Positions 9,338-20,231 of a stretch of DNA of 64,000 nucleotides are shown here, piece by piece. The notes beneath the pieces are model-generated. The model searched no databases, was not told the DNA's origin, and saw only the letters and a program-made list of their open reading frames with translations. The stretch covers positions 310,001 to 374,000 of the forward strand of contig JRUP01000018.1 of NCBI GenBank assembly GCA_000773965.1, given 5' to 3'. Each line of letters starts with the position of its first letter. Position 1 is the stretch's first letter. The DNA is from Enterobacter cancerogenus. GTDB lineage: Bacteria; Pseudomonadota; Gammaproteobacteria; Enterobacterales; Enterobacteriaceae. The position numbers were made by a program, and so were the translations under genes.

Positions 9338-10465
9338 TCAGGGCAGATGCGGCAGACGCAAATACTCTTCGCTTTGCATCTCCTGCAAACGCGACAAGCA
9401 GCGTTGATACTCAAACTTCAGGCGCGTGCCCTGATAAATTTCAAACAGTGAGGTTTCGGCCGCCACCACCAGTTTCACGTGGCGTTCGTAGAATTCATCG
9501 ACCAGCGCCAGGAAGCGGCGTGCCTGATCTTCGGTCTTGTAAATCATCACCGGCACATCATACAGCAATACGCTGTGGAAGCGGCGTGATAGCTCGATGT
9601 AGTCATGCTGACTACGTCCTTCGCCACACAGCGCGAGGAAATCAATCGCCAGCACGCCTTCATTAACGCCTAGCGTTGGCATCTGACGGTGGTTAATTTC
9701 CAGTACCGGCGCATCTTCACGCGGCTTGCCGGACAAGGCGCGGAACATGCGCTCCATTTCAGCATGCGTGGCATCGTTAAGCGGGAAATTCCACAGATGC
9801 GCGGATGTCAGTGTACGCAAGCGGTAGTCGATGCCCGCATCGACGTTCATCACATCACAATGGCGTTTGATCTGTTCGATAGCGGGCAGAAAACGCGGGC
9901 GCTGCAGGCCATTGCGATAGAGATCGTCAGGCGGAATATTGGACGTTGCCACCAACGCAATGCCGCGATCGAACAGTGCTTCCATCAGCGTACCCAACAG
10001 CATGGCATCGGTAATATCGGACACAAAGAATTCGTCGAAACAGAGAATATCGGTTTCTGCTTTAAAGCGGTCGGCCACAATCAGCAGCGGATCGCTATGG
10101 CCCTGTAACTGGGTCAGTTCTTCATGGACGCGCAGCATAAAGCGATGAAAATGCAGGCGGAGTTTGCGATCGCCAGGAATAGACTGAAAAAATAAATCCA
10201 TCACCCAGGTTTTACCGCGACCCACGCCGCCCCACATATACAGCCCGCGCACCGGCGCTTCGTTGCTGCTTTTCTCTTTGGACATCAGCTTCGACAGGCG
10301 GCCAAACAGCCCTTTAGCGGCGGGTTCAGGCGCGGGCTTGCGGGCAATCAATCCTTGCTGGATCGCATCCAGGCGGGTAATGGCTTCGCGTTGTACATCA
10401 TCCGGACGAAACTCGCCCTGTGATAGCGCCTGCTCATAGCGGGCAAGCGGAGATGAGGTTTGCAT
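9338..10465 (-). CDS. zapE: Cell division protein ZapE (AFG1-like ATPase)
   Basis: ZapE is a Z-ring-associated P-loop ATPase of the AFG1/LACE1 family that acts under oxygen limitation or heat. Walker A GGVGRGKT lies at about 79-86, with a Walker B-like LCFDEFFV further on. The C-terminus FEYQRCLSRLQEMQSEEYLRL matches E. coli. I chose the ATG at 10465, giving 375 aa, exactly the E. coli length, with GAGAG 5 bases upstream; the longer frame adds 21 unconserved residues. It is divergent from zapG, as in E. coli. Confidence 0.95.
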   Translation of the reverse strand: MQTSSPLARYEQALSQGEFRPDDVQREAITRLDAIQQGLIARKPAPEPAAKGLFGRLSKLMSKEKSSNEAPVRGLYMWGGVGRGKTWVMDLFFQSIPGDRKLRLHFHRFMLRVHEELTQLQGHSDPLLIVADRFKAETDILCFDEFFVSDITDAMLLGTLMEALFDRGIALVATSNIPPDDLYRNGLQRPRFLPAIEQIKRHCDVMNVDAGIDYRLRTLTSAHLWNFPLNDATHAEMERMFRALSGKPREDAPVLEINHRQMPTLGVNEGVLAIDFLALCGEGRSQHDYIELSRRFHSVLLYDVPVMIYKTEDQARRFLALVDEFYERHVKLVVAAETSLFEIYQGTRLKFEYQRCLSRLQEMQSEEYLRLPHLP

Positions 10466-10649
10466 GGTTCTCTCAGAATCCCTGAAAAAGTCCGATTCAC
10501 GGGTCGGTTGGCGAAAATTAGGCCGCACTACACTAAGCGATGCAGCCCGAGAGTTCCACTTCCATAAGATTATTGGGTATAGTGGCTGCTATTGAAGTGG
10601 AAACAGAAGCAATGCCCTACGAAGCAACGGAAATTACACGGGAGTCATT

Positions 10650-11054
10650 ATGACCTGGGAATACGGGCTGATTGGTTTAGTGATTGGCATTATTGTCGGC
10701 GCAGTTGTCATGCGTTTTGGCAACAAGAAGCTGCGTGAGCAGCGTAGCATGCAGTATGAATTGGAAAAATCGAAGGCTGAGCTGGCAGATTATCGCGAAG
10801 AGCTCACCAACCACTTTGCGCGCAGCGCAGAATTGCTGGACAACATGGCACATGATTACCGCCAGCTGTATCAGCATATGGCAAAGGGTTCGAATGACCT
10901 GCTGCCAAATCTGCCGGGCGAAAAAAATCCGTTTGCTTATCAGCTGACGGAAGCCGAAGCGGATAACGATCAGGCACCGGTGCAGATGCCGCGTGATTAC
11001 TCTGATGGCGCATCCGGTTTGCTGCGCGGCAGCGACCGTACACCGCGTAAATAA
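10650..11054 (+). CDS. zapG: Z-ring associated protein ZapG (YhcB, DUF1043)
   Basis: A small inner-membrane protein linked to cell-envelope growth and division. The 134 residues have one N-terminal membrane helix (about 5-22, YGLIGLVIGIIVGAVVM), then a charged coiled coil (about 25-85, REQRSMQYELEKSKAEL) and a disordered C-terminal tail. The conserved motif HDYRQLYQHMA supports the YhcB family. Position between zapE and degQ matches E. coli. An intrinsic terminator follows directly. Confidence 0.95.
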   Translation: MTWEYGLIGLVIGIIVGAVVMRFGNKKLREQRSMQYELEKSKAELADYREELTNHFARSAELLDNMAHDYRQLYQHMAKGSNDLLPNLPGEKNPFAYQLTEAEADNDQAPVQMPRDYSDGASGLLRGSDRTPRK

Positions 11055-11062
11055 TCCTTTTG

Positions 11063-11089
11063 GGGCACAGCTTAGCTGTGCCCTTTTTG
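11063..11089 (+). terminator. Rho-independent terminator of zapG
   Basis: GGGCACAGC and GCTGTGCCC pair around a TTA loop and are followed by TTTTTG, just after the zapG stop codon. Confidence 0.93.
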
Positions 11090-11165
11090 TTTTCCGAACA
11101 CTTACGCCAAACTACTGTCACACTTTCTATCCCCTTTCTTCTTTCGCAGCGAGAGCGTTGTAGCA

Positions 11166-12536
11166 ATGAAAAAACAAGCACGACTGTTAAGCGCATTAGC
11201 CTTGAGTATTGGGATGAGTCTGGCGGCGACGCCTGGCGCGATGGCGACGCTGCCCGCTCAGGTTCAGGGGCAAGCACTGCCAAGCCTGGCGCCGATGCTG
11301 GAAAAAGTTCTGCCCGCGGTGGTCAGCGTGCATGTTGAAGGCACCGACAGCGGCCAGCAGGCACAGGACATTCCTGAACCGCTGAAACGCTTCTTTGGTC
11401 AGGCGCCGGGACAATCCCAGCCACAGCCGTTTGAAGGCCTTGGTTCAGGTGTCATCATTGATGCGGCTAAAGGCTACATTCTCACCAACAACCACGTGGT
11501 GAACGGTGCCGATAAAATCAGCGTCCAGCTCAGCGATGGCAATGAATATGATGCCAAACTGATTGGCCATGATGAGCAAACCGACATCGCGCTGATTCAG
11601 GTTGAAGGCGCTAAAAATCTGACGCAGGTGAAAATCGCCGACTCTGACTCACTGAAAGTGGGTGATTTTGCCGTGGCTATCGGTAACCCCTTCGGCCTCG
11701 GCCAAACCGCCACTTCTGGCATTATTTCGGCACTGGGTCGCAGTGGTTTGAATCTTGAAGGGCTGGAAAACTTCATCCAGACCGATGCCGCGATAAACCG
11801 GGGTAACTCCGGCGGTGCGCTGGTGAATCTGAATGGCGAGCTGATCGGTATTAACACCGCGATTCTGGCCTCCAGCGGCGGCAACATCGGTATCGGCTTC
11901 GCGATCCCAAGCAATATGGCGATGAACCTCGCGCAGCAGCTGATTCAGTCTGGTGAAGTGAAACGCGGTCAGTTGGGCATTAAAGGCACCGAAATGACGC
12001 CTGACATCGCCAAAGCCTTTAACGTTGATGCGCAGCGCGGTGCCTTTGTTTCTGAAGTGCTGCCGAACTCCGCCGCACAAAAAGCAGGCATCAAAGCAGG
12101 TGATATCATCACCTCCATCAATGATAAAGACATCACCAGCTTTGCCGAACTGCGCGTGAAAGTGGGCACCACCCCGCCGGGCCAGCAGGTGAAAATTGGT
12201 CTGCTGCGTGAAGGTAAGCCAGTGACGGTGACCGTGACGCTGGAACAGAGCGCGCAAACCACCGCCAGCGCCCAGCTGATGTCTCCGGCGTTACAAGGTG
12301 CCACCTTGAGCGATGGTGCCTCTAAAGCCGGCGATAAAGGCGTAAAAGTGGATGCCATCGAAAAAGGCACGCCAGCTGAGCAGGCAGGTTTGCAGAAAGA
12401 TGATGTGATTGTCGGTGTGAACCGCGATCGCGTGACCTCGCTGGCTGAAATGCGTAAAGCGCTGGAAAGTAAACCCGCGATCCTGGCACTGAACGTGGTG
12501 CGTGGCGACGAGAGCATCTACTTACTTATGCGATAA
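11166..12536 (+). CDS. degQ: Periplasmic serine endoprotease DegQ (HtrA family)
   Basis: DegQ degrades and chaperones misfolded periplasmic proteins. The 456-residue protein has a signal peptide (1 to about 27, ending AMA), a trypsin-like protease domain with the triad His110 (TNNHVV), Asp140 (QTDIAL) and Ser215 (GNSGGAL), then two PDZ domains (about 255-345 and 365-456). It lacks the long Q-linker loop typical of DegP, and it sits directly before degS, so DegQ is the best name. A terminator separates it from degS. Confidence 0.95.
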   Translation: MKKQARLLSALALSIGMSLAATPGAMATLPAQVQGQALPSLAPMLEKVLPAVVSVHVEGTDSGQQAQDIPEPLKRFFGQAPGQSQPQPFEGLGSGVIIDAAKGYILTNNHVVNGADKISVQLSDGNEYDAKLIGHDEQTDIALIQVEGAKNLTQVKIADSDSLKVGDFAVAIGNPFGLGQTATSGIISALGRSGLNLEGLENFIQTDAAINRGNSGGALVNLNGELIGINTAILASSGGNIGIGFAIPSNMAMNLAQQLIQSGEVKRGQLGIKGTEMTPDIAKAFNVDAQRGAFVSEVLPNSAAQKAGIKAGDIITSINDKDITSFAELRVKVGTTPPGQQVKIGLLREGKPVTVTVTLEQSAQTTASAQLMSPALQGATLSDGASKAGDKGVKVDAIEKGTPAEQAGLQKDDVIVGVNRDRVTSLAEMRKALESKPAILALNVVRGDESIYLLMR

Positions 12537-12546
12537 TCCTCGCAAC

Positions 12547-12578
12547 AGGCGGACAAGCAGGTGTTTGTCCGCCTTTCT
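12547..12578 (+). terminator. Rho-independent terminator of degQ
   Basis: Stem GGCGGACAA/TTGTCCGCC (12548-12556 and 12565-12573) is followed by TTTCT, 11 bases after the degQ stop codon. Confidence 0.85.
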
Positions 12579-12622
12579 CATGTTATTCTGCCCAGCGATC
12601 CCACCTTTCCTGAAATAACACC

Positions 12623-13702
12623 ATGTTTCTTAAACTTTTGCGTTCTGTGGTGATGGGCCTGATCGTAGCGGGTTTGCTGCTGGTAGCGATCCCTGCGCTG
12701 CGTATGAGCAGCAACGTCACCTTTGATCATGACAACAGTGATGATGAATCCCCCGTGAGCTTCAATCAGGGGGTGCGCCGCGCTGTGCCTGCGGTGGTCA
12801 ACGTCTACAACCGCAGTGCCCATGGCAACAACAATCGCGGTATCACCACGCTGGGTTCTGGCGTGATCATGAACGTGAAAGGCTACATTCTCACGAACAA
12901 GCATGTCATTAATAACGCCGACCAGATCATTGTGGCGTTGCAGGATGGTCGTTTCTTTGAAGCCACCTTAGTGGGTTCAGATGCGATGACCGATTTAGCG
13001 GTGCTGAAGATCAGCGCCACTAACTTGCCGGTGATTCCGATTAACGCTAACCGTATCGCGCATATTGGCGATGTGGTGATGGCGATTGGCAACCCCTATA
13101 ACCTCGGCCAGACCGTCACTCAGGGCATTATCAGTGCCACCGGGCGCGTGGGCTTGAGCTCATCGGGACGTCAAAACTTCCTGCAGACCGATGCATCCAT
13201 CAATCAGGGTAACTCAGGCGGTGCGCTGATTAACTCGCTCGGCGAACTGATGGGCATCAACACCCTGACGTTTGATAAAAGCAATGATGGCGAAACGCCA
13301 GAAGGGATTGGCTTTGCGATTCCGACCGCGTTGGCAACCAAGATCATGGATAAGTTGATTCGTGACGGTCGGGTCATTCGTGGCTATATCGGCATCACCG
13401 GCCGTGAGCTGCCGCCGCTACACGGTCAGGGCAGCAGTCTGGATCGGGCACAGGGTATTATCGTCAGTGAGGTTACGCCAGGCGGGCCAGCCGATCGGGC
13501 AGGCATTCAAGCCAATGATGTGCTTTTACAGGTGAACGGCAAACCGGCGCTGTCGGCGCAGGAAACCATGGATCAGGTCGCCGAGATTCGTCCAGGATCG
13601 GTGATTCAGGTGCAGGTTCTGCGTAACGAACAAAAGATGATGCTGCCAGTCACTATTCAGGAGTTCCCCGAAGCGCCAGCCGCACCCACGACGCAGCAGT
13701 AA
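12623..13702 (+). CDS. degS: Site-1 protease DegS (sigma-E stress sensor)
   Basis: DegS is the inner-membrane-anchored protease that cleaves the anti-sigma factor RseA when its PDZ domain senses unfolded outer-membrane proteins. The 359-residue protein has an N-terminal membrane anchor (about 8-27) rather than a cleaved signal. Its protease domain has His94 (TNKHVI), Asp124 (MTDLAV) and Ser198 (GNSGGAL), followed by a single PDZ domain (about 255-340), the DegS pattern. In E. coli mdh follows; here the neighbour is epmA in the opposite direction. Confidence 0.95.
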   Translation: MFLKLLRSVVMGLIVAGLLLVAIPALRMSSNVTFDHDNSDDESPVSFNQGVRRAVPAVVNVYNRSAHGNNNRGITTLGSGVIMNVKGYILTNKHVINNADQIIVALQDGRFFEATLVGSDAMTDLAVLKISATNLPVIPINANRIAHIGDVVMAIGNPYNLGQTVTQGIISATGRVGLSSSGRQNFLQTDASINQGNSGGALINSLGELMGINTLTFDKSNDGETPEGIGFAIPTALATKIMDKLIRDGRVIRGYIGITGRELPPLHGQGSSLDRAQGIIVSEVTPGGPADRAGIQANDVLLQVNGKPALSAQETMDQVAEIRPGSVIQVQVLRNEQKMMLPVTIQEFPEAPAAPTTQQ

Positions 13703-13712
13703 CCCTTGAATG

Positions 13713-13745
13713 AACAACGGCGCAATACATGCGCCGTTGTTGTCT
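13713..13745. terminator. Terminator hairpin between degS and epmA
   Basis: A perfect 12-bp inverted repeat (AACAACGGCGCA and TGCGCCGTTGTT) with a 5-base loop lies between the convergent genes. The T-tract is weak (TTGTTGTCT), so efficiency is uncertain. It also marks the junction between two gene blocks that are distant in E. coli. Confidence 0.75.
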
Positions 13746-13771
13746 GAAACACCCTGCCCGAGCAAGAATGA

Positions 13772-14749
13772 TTAGCTGCGATCCACCGGGAAGGCAATCA
13801 CGTCGCTTAATGCATTGGCTTTCAACGCCAGCATAATCAAACGATCCACTCCCAACGCCACACCTGAACAAGCAGGCATGCCATGTGCCAGCGCATCCAG
13901 CAGGTTGGTATCAATCGGGTGCTGCGGTAAACCACGCGCTGCACGGCGACGATTATCCTGCTCAAAGCGCTGACGCTGTTCGCGGCTATCGGTCAATTCG
14001 CGGAAGCCGTTAGCCAGCTCCACGCCTTTGTAATACACCTCGAAACGCTCCGCGACGCGATGATCCTCAGTGCTGATTTCGGCCAATGCCGCCTGGCTGG
14101 CCGGGAAGTGATACACGAAGCACGGTTTCTCGTTACCAATCTTCGGCTCAACACCCAGCATAAACAGCAGCTGCAACAAGGTATCGCGGTCTTCTTCACG
14201 ATTCGCCAGCTCACCCTCACCCAACTTCGTCGCGGCTTCACGCAGCTGCGCTTTATCCGCTGACAAAGGATCAAGTTCCAGATGGCGAATAAATGCCTGC
14301 TGATACGATAAAGATTCGGCGCTATCGCACTCCAGAACCTGCTGCATCAGATCGTCGACTTCATTCATCAGGCGATACATATCGTAGTGAGGACGATACC
14401 ACTCCAGCATGGTGAACTCAGGATTATGGTGGCGCCCTGCTTCTTCGTTACGGAAGCAACGTCCCATCTGATAGATTGGGCCACTGCCCGCCGCCAGCAG
14501 GCGCTTCATATGATATTCCGGGCTGGTCATCAGCCACAGATCGCGCCCTTCCGCTGCGCCTGGACCCACAAAGCGCGTCTGGAACGGCACCAGATGGATA
14601 TCCGTGATGGTCGCCTGGCTCATCGCCGGGGTATCGACCTCCAGCACGCCGCGATCGGCAAAGAAACGACGAATCTCCGCCAAAATAGCGGCGCGTTTCA
14701 ACAAATTGGCAATGGGTGCGCTCGGCTGCCAGCTTGCCGTTTCGCTCAT
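13772..14749 (-). CDS. epmA: Elongation factor P--(R)-beta-lysine ligase EpmA (GenX/PoxA)
   Basis: EpmA is a truncated class II lysyl-tRNA-synthetase homologue that ligates (R)-beta-lysine to Lys34 of EF-P. The 325 residues contain the catalytic core only, without an anticodon-binding domain: motif 2 region [20 protein letters not shown] and C-terminal [18 protein letters not shown] precedes the ATG. Its substrate gene efp and partner epmB lie 0.6-2.2 kb away, closer than in E. coli, where frdABCD and ampC intervene. Confidence 0.96.
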   Translation of the reverse strand: MSETASWQPSAPIANLLKRAAILAEIRRFFADRGVLEVDTPAMSQATITDIHLVPFQTRFVGPGAAEGRDLWLMTSPEYHMKRLLAAGSGPIYQMGRCFRNEEAGRHHNPEFTMLEWYRPHYDMYRLMNEVDDLMQQVLECDSAESLSYQQAFIRHLELDPLSADKAQLREAATKLGEGELANREEDRDTLLQLLFMLGVEPKIGNEKPCFVYHFPASQAALAEISTEDHRVAERFEVYYKGVELANGFRELTDSREQRQRFEQDNRRRAARGLPQHPIDTNLLDALAHGMPACSGVALGVDRLIMLALKANALSDVIAFPVDRS

Positions 14750-14875
14750 GTTGGTGACTCCTTATACAGATAAGGGGGAGAAGTCTACCCGTATTGGCTA
14801 CGGCAAACAACGGCGTGACGGGATCGAAGGCGTTAGCGGTGCTTTTTCAGACAAAGAAAGAGGGAATCAGGAAAT

Positions 14876-14902
14876 CCGGTACGAAATCGGGTTTCGCACC
14901 GG
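14876..14902 (-). terminator. Hairpin downstream of ecnB, possible weak terminator
   Basis: CCGGT-ACGAAA and TTTCG-CACCGG pair with one mismatch around TCGGG just after the ecnB stop codon. No T-tract follows, so it may only stabilise the transcript. Confidence 0.35.
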
Positions 14903-14908
14903 TTTGGA

Positions 14909-15043
14909 TCATTGTGCGCTGCGCTGAATCGCTTTGCCACCGGCCTGAACGTCCTCGCCAACACCACGGGTGGTGTTGCAGGCGGTCAACACAGAGGAAA
15001 GCACCAGAACAGAAAGAATCGCGACAATACTTTTCTTAAACAT
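14909..15043 (-). CDS. ecnB: Entericidin B-like small lipoprotein
   Basis: A 44-residue protein, [20 protein letters not shown] followed by the lipobox Cys of LTAC and [15 protein letters not shown]. It closely resembles E. coli EcnB, a small membrane lipoprotein described as a toxin/bacteriolytic peptide. A signal peptide with a lipobox (cleavage before Cys22) is clear. AAGGA lies 8 bases before the ATG at 15043; an in-frame ATG at 15049 is too close to that site. It lies downstream of ecnA and efp on the same strand, as in E. coli. Confidence 0.9.
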   Translation of the reverse strand: MFKKSIVAILSVLVLSSVLTACNTTRGVGEDVQAGGKAIQRSAQ

Positions 15044-15147
15044 AGCCATATCCTTGTTGGTTGCAGTAAAAGTACAGCCATTCAAGCATAGACCTTATAC
15101 ACAACCTTGCTGGCTAAGCCGCTGAGAAAAGGCGGCGCCCTCGCAAT

Positions 15148-15282
15148 TTATTTATCCGCTGCGCGTGAAATGGCACCGCCCAAATGGGAGACGTCTTCAC
15201 CAAAGCCGTGGAAAGTGTTGCAGGCACTTAAAGCAGAAGAGACCAGCAACGCAAAAACAGCCAATTTCGCCATCTTTTTCAT
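15148..15282 (-). CDS. ecnA: Entericidin A-like small lipoprotein
   Basis: A 44-residue lipoprotein precursor: MKKMAKLAVFALLVSSALSA then CNTFHGFGEDVSHLGGAISRA. The lipobox LSAC and the FGED...LGGAISRAA pattern match entericidin A, described as the antidote partner of EcnB in E. coli. The ribosome-binding site is weak, so the start could be Met4 at 15273. It sits between efp and ecnB, the conserved order. Confidence 0.88.
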   Translation of the reverse strand: MKKMAKLAVFALLVSSALSACNTFHGFGEDVSHLGGAISRAADK

Positions 15283-15300
15283 TATTCTGAACTCATAGAG

Positions 15301-15326
15301 AAAAAAGGCGCATCGAGTGATGCGCC
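15301..15326 (-). terminator. Rho-independent terminator of efp
   Basis: GGCGCATC/GATGCGCC with a 4-base loop, followed on the minus strand by TTTTTT. It lies 12 bases after the efp stop codon and separates efp from ecnA. Confidence 0.92.
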
Positions 15327-15337
15327 TGATTTGGCAA

Positions 15338-15904
15338 TTATTTTACGCGCGAAACGTATTCGCCAGAGCGGGTGTCAACTTTAACCACTTCGCCAATCTG
15401 GACAAACAGTGGAACTTTGATCACTGCGCCAGTAGACAGGGTCGCTGGCTTGCCGCCGGTACCGGCAGTATCACCTTTCAGACCTGGATCTGTTTCGATG
15501 ACTTCTGCTTCGATGAAGTTCGGTGGCTGAACAGCGATCGCTTTATCGTTCCACAGGGTAACGATACAATCCGCATTGTCCTGCAACCATTTGGTCACGT
15601 CGTCCAGCACTTTAGATTCGATCTGATACTGCTCGAAAGACTCAGGATGCATGAAGTAGTAGAAGTCGCCGTCGTTGTAAGAGTACTGCAGCGTCATATC
15701 ACGAACGTCTGCGCCTTCGGCAGAGTCGGTAGATTTGAAGGTCTTCTCAACGCGAGAACCGGTCAGCAGACGACGCATTTTAACGCGTGCAAATGCCTGG
15801 CCTTTACCCGGTTTAACAAATTCACTGGCTTCGATGGCATACGGCTCGCCTTCGAACATGATTTTAAGACCGGGACGGAAATCGTTGCTAAGATAAGTCG
15901 CCAT
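15338..15904 (-). CDS. efp: Elongation factor P
   Basis: EF-P binds between the P and E sites and relieves ribosome stalling at polyproline stretches. The 188-residue protein has three beta-barrel domains. Lys34, the residue modified by EpmA/EpmB, is present in [10 protein letters not shown]. The C-terminus SGEYVSRVK is conserved. I chose the ATG at 15904 (MATYLSNDF), with GAGGG 6 bases upstream, over a 16-residue longer frame. The modification enzymes are encoded on either side. Confidence 0.98.
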   Translation of the reverse strand: MATYLSNDFRPGLKIMFEGEPYAIEASEFVKPGKGQAFARVKMRRLLTGSRVEKTFKSTDSAEGADVRDMTLQYSYNDGDFYYFMHPESFEQYQIESKVLDDVTKWLQDNADCIVTLWNDKAIAVQPPNFIEAEVIETDPGLKGDTAGTGGKPATLSTGAVIKVPLFVQIGEVVKVDTRSGEYVSRVK

Positions 15905-15945
15905 AAAGGCCCTCTGTAAATATTGAACTGGTAATAGCCAAAAAA

Positions 15946-16974
15946 ATGGCAAACATTGTAACCCTAAATCCCCCCATCAGAGAAGATTGGTTGCAGCAAC
16001 TTGCTGATGTTGTCACCGATCCTACTGAATTACTGCAACTTTTATCTCTCGAACAGCATGCGGATCTGGCCGCAGGCAACGATGCGCGCAAGCTTTTTGC
16101 CCTGCGCGTGCCCCGCGCCTTCATTCAGCGCATGACGCCGGGGGATGCGCAGGACCCACTTTTGCTGCAGGTGGTGACCAGCCGTCAGGAGTTTGTCGAT
16201 GCGCCTGGTTACAGCACCGACCCGCTGGATGAACAAAGCAGTGTGGTGCCCGGCTTACTGCATAAGTACAGAAACCGTGCTTTGCTGCTGGTGAAAGGCG
16301 GCTGTGCGGTTAACTGCCGTTACTGCTTCCGTCGCCATTTCCCCTATCAGGATAATCAGGGCAATAAGCGTAACTGGCAGGCGGCGATCGATTACATCGC
16401 TGAGCATCCAGAGCTGGACGAGATTATCTTCTCGGGTGGCGATCCGCTGATGGCCAAAGACCATGAGCTGGCGTGGCTGGTCGGCGCGCTGGAGAAAATC
16501 CCCCACCTGAAGCGTCTGCGCATTCATAGCCGTTTACCCGTGGTGATCCCGGCACGCATTACCGAAGGGTTATGCCAGATTCTGGCCGAGACACGCCTGC
16601 AAGTGCTGATGGTGAGCCACATCAACCACGCGCAAGAAATTGACGATGAGTTGCGCTACGGCATGCAGATGCTAAAACGTGCGGGCGTCACCTTGCTTAA
16701 TCAGAGCGTGCTGCTGCGCGGTATCAATGATGATGCACAAGCGCTGGCCAACCTGAGCAACGCGCTGTTTGATGCCGGTATTCTGCCCTATTACCTGCAT
16801 GTGCTGGATAAAGTGCAAGGCGCGGCACATTTCTTTGTGTCGGATGATGAAGCCCGTGCGCTAGTGCGCCAGTTGTTAACCATGGTATCGGGTTATATGG
16901 TGCCGAAGCTGGCGCGCGAGATTGGTGGTGAGCCAAGTAAAACGCCGCTGGATTTACAGCTACGTCAGGAATAA
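15946..16974 (+). CDS. epmB: EF-P (R)-beta-lysylation protein EpmB (lysine 2,3-aminomutase)
   Basis: EpmB is a radical SAM, PLP-dependent enzyme that turns (S)-alpha-lysine into (R)-beta-lysine for EF-P. The 342 residues carry the 4Fe-4S CxxxCxxC motif at Cys120, Cys124 and Cys127 (CAVNCRYCF), followed by FSGGDPLM. It is divergent from efp with a 41-bp gap, so the two promoters must overlap, as in E. coli. Confidence 0.97.
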   Translation: MANIVTLNPPIREDWLQQLADVVTDPTELLQLLSLEQHADLAAGNDARKLFALRVPRAFIQRMTPGDAQDPLLLQVVTSRQEFVDAPGYSTDPLDEQSSVVPGLLHKYRNRALLLVKGGCAVNCRYCFRRHFPYQDNQGNKRNWQAAIDYIAEHPELDEIIFSGGDPLMAKDHELAWLVGALEKIPHLKRLRIHSRLPVVIPARITEGLCQILAETRLQVLMVSHINHAQEIDDELRYGMQMLKRAGVTLLNQSVLLRGINDDAQALANLSNALFDAGILPYYLHVLDKVQGAAHFFVSDDEARALVRQLLTMVSGYMVPKLAREIGGEPSKTPLDLQLRQE

Positions 16975-17000
16975 TCGCCGCGCGAGACATTGCGCCCACA

Positions 17001-17029
17001 AAAAAAGCCGCATCAGCGGCTTTTTTTTA
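17001..17029. terminator. Bidirectional rho-independent terminator
   Basis: GCCGC-ATCA-GCGGC, with an A run to the left and eight T to the right, lies between the convergent epmB and yjeI genes. Confidence 0.93.
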
Positions 17030-17045
17030 CATCTCTTTCATGCCA

Positions 17046-17393
17046 TTACGGGCACTTATACACCTGACCAGACATTTTGCTGTCAAGCGGCGCGAAAGCT
17101 GAAAGCAGGTTCTGCGTTGGGCTGGTTGCACCGTAAATCACGTTGCCACCCATTTCTGCTGCACGGTTACGCAGGTCATTGGCTGCGCCACGCAAAGAAC
17201 TGCCTTCACCGCCTGAACCGCTCAACCAGTTGCTCTGTGAGCCGGTGACATTGCCCAGCAGCTGACATTGGCTTCCAGGCTGTTGGTCAACGAAAGTGAC
17301 ACGCTGTCCGCCGGAACTCAGTTGATTGGAGCTGCTGCAGCCCGCCAGCAGTAAAGTCCCTACCGCCAGTCCGAGCAAGAGGTTAATCCGCAT
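17046..17393 (-). CDS. yjeI: YjeI-like lipoprotein (DUF4156)
   Basis: A 115-residue outer-envelope lipoprotein of unknown function. The signal peptide MRINLLLGLAVGTLLLAGC ends in a lipobox before the Cys. Conserved YjeI motifs follow: QLSSGGQRV, QSNWLSG, SLRGAANDLRNRAAEMGGNV and a C-terminal VYKCP. I chose the ATG at 17393, with GGGGAT 6 bases upstream, over the ATG at 17405. The position between epmB and groEL matches E. coli. Confidence 0.9.
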   Translation of the reverse strand: MRINLLLGLAVGTLLLAGCSSSNQLSSGGQRVTFVDQQPGSQCQLLGNVTGSQSNWLSGSGGEGSSLRGAANDLRNRAAEMGGNVIYGATSPTQNLLSAFAPLDSKMSGQVYKCP

Positions 17394-17528
17394 TGTAATC
17401 CCCATTTATTATCATCAGTGTCGGGCGGCAGCGTAGCAGAAAAGCGCACTTTTTTTCTGAACATTCATTGCCCTAAACCCGCAAAGCCGAAGTATTGCGC
17501 TCTTACTTATACCTTGTTCGTCGCCAAA

Positions 17529-17565
17529 AGAAAAACCCCCGACCGTTTCCGATCGAGGGTTTTTC
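17529..17565 (-). terminator. Rho-independent terminator of groES-groEL
   Basis: On the minus strand AACCCTCGATCG and CGGTCGGGGGTT pair (two G-U pairs) around a GAAA-type loop and are followed by TTTTTC. It lies about 30 bases past the groEL stop codon. Confidence 0.88.
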
Positions 17566-17591
17566 ACATGACTTAAGCAGTCAGGGGCAAA

Positions 17592-19256
<1,665 letters not shown>

Positions 19257-19289
19257 TTAAATTCGTTTCGTTCAGTGAATTACGCGTAA

Positions 19290-19583
19290 TTACGCTTCGA
19301 CAATCGCCAGGATGTCGCTTTCAGAGATGATCAGAACTTCTTCGTTATCGATCTTTTCAGTTTTGGCACCGTAGCCTTCGCTGAAGATAACCAGATCGCC
19401 AACTTTCACGTCCAGCGGCTTAACATCACCGTTTTCCAGGATGCGGCCATTACCCACAGCCAGAACTTCGCCACGGGTTGATTTGCCAGCTGCAGAGCCG
19501 GTCAGAACGATACCGCCAGCAGATTTAGCTTCAACTTCTTTACGCTTGACGATAACGCGATCGTGCAACGGACGAATTTTCAT
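19290..19583 (-). CDS. groES: 10 kDa chaperonin GroES
   Basis: GroES forms the heptameric lid of the GroEL chamber. It is 97 residues from [10 protein letters not shown], with the mobile-loop sequence [14 protein letters not shown] that binds GroEL, and ends SDILAIVEA. The ATG at 19583 is set by AGGAG upstream and by the conserved N-terminus; the longer frame adds nine unconserved residues. Confidence 0.98.
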   Translation of the reverse strand: MKIRPLHDRVIVKRKEVEAKSAGGIVLTGSAAGKSTRGEVLAVGNGRILENGDVKPLDVKVGDLVIFSEGYGAKTEKIDNEEVLIISESDILAIVEA

Positions 19584-19666
19584 TTGGTAGCTCTCCTTTG
19601 AGAAGTCCAATCATTCAGTTTTTTGGGTTGAACCGGACTGCATGGCTTCCGGCCTCGTGGAGAGAG

Positions 19667-19698
19667 AGATAGGGTCACTAAAAAGGGCTTTCAAGGGG
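19667..19698 (-). promoter_or_regulatory. Sigma-32 heat-shock promoter of groES-groEL
   Basis: On the minus strand CCCCTTGAAA (19689-19698) is followed after 14 bases by CCCTATCT (19667-19674). This fits the sigma-32 consensus CTTGAAA-N13-15-CCCCATNT and the known arrangement at the E. coli groE operon. The start of transcription would be about 75-80 bases before groES. Confidence 0.85.
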
Positions 19699-19748
19699 CA
19701 AAAAATAAAAAATTTTCGTTTTTGTAACCATTGACGAAAAAGGCAGCA

Positions 19749-19775
19749 AAAAGGGCGACTCTCGCCGCCCTTCTC
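19749..19775 (-). terminator. Rho-independent terminator of fxsA
   Basis: On the minus strand AGGGCG and CGCCCT pair around a short loop and are followed by TTTTTG, directly after the fxsA stop codon. Confidence 0.75.
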
Positions 19776-19778
19776 TAC

Positions 19779-20231
19779 TTAACGATCTTTATCGTGCCCG
19801 ATTTGATCCTGATCTTTACGCTCGTATTCGCCATCCATGGTATAGCCACTGTCTGGCCCTGCGCCGGGACCGCGCCATACGCGCAAATGCGGCATTAATT
19901 TCAGCGTCAGATGCTTCTGCACCGGAGGCACCAGCAGCAACAAACCGAGGAAGTCAGTGAAGAAACCCGGCAACAGCAGTAAGAAGCCCGAAATGATCAG
20001 TGAAACGCTTTTGGTCATCTCCGCTGCTGGGCTTTCATTGCGCGCCAGCTTCTCCTGCATCAGGCGGAAGTTCTTCATACCCTGGTTCTTCACCAGCGAC
20101 ACGCCGATGCACGAGGTGAAGATCACCAGCAACATGGTAAGCAGCACGCCGAGGGCATGTGCAACCTGAATGAAAATTGAGATCTCAATCCAGGCCAGAA
20201 CAAAAAAAATCACGAACGGTATCCAGCGCAC
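19779..20231 (-). CDS. fxsA: Membrane protein FxsA
   Basis: FxsA is a small inner-membrane protein; in E. coli its overproduction relieves F-plasmid exclusion of phage T7. I place the start at the GTG at 20231, giving 150 residues beginning MRWIPFVIFF. AGGAG lies 6 bases upstream and E. coli FxsA begins MRWLPF; the longer frame adds 31 unconserved residues. Three hydrophobic segments (about 4-22, 25-45 and 75-100) and the conserved IEISIFIQVAH, PGFFTDFLGLLLL and VQKHLTLKLMPHLR support the family. It is upstream of groES on the same strand and divergent from aspA. Confidence 0.92.
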   Translation of the reverse strand: MRWIPFVIFFVLAWIEISIFIQVAHALGVLLTMLLVIFTSCIGVSLVKNQGMKNFRLMQEKLARNESPAAEMTKSVSLIISGFLLLLPGFFTDFLGLLLLVPPVQKHLTLKLMPHLRVWRGPGAGPDSGYTMDGEYERKDQDQIGHDKDR

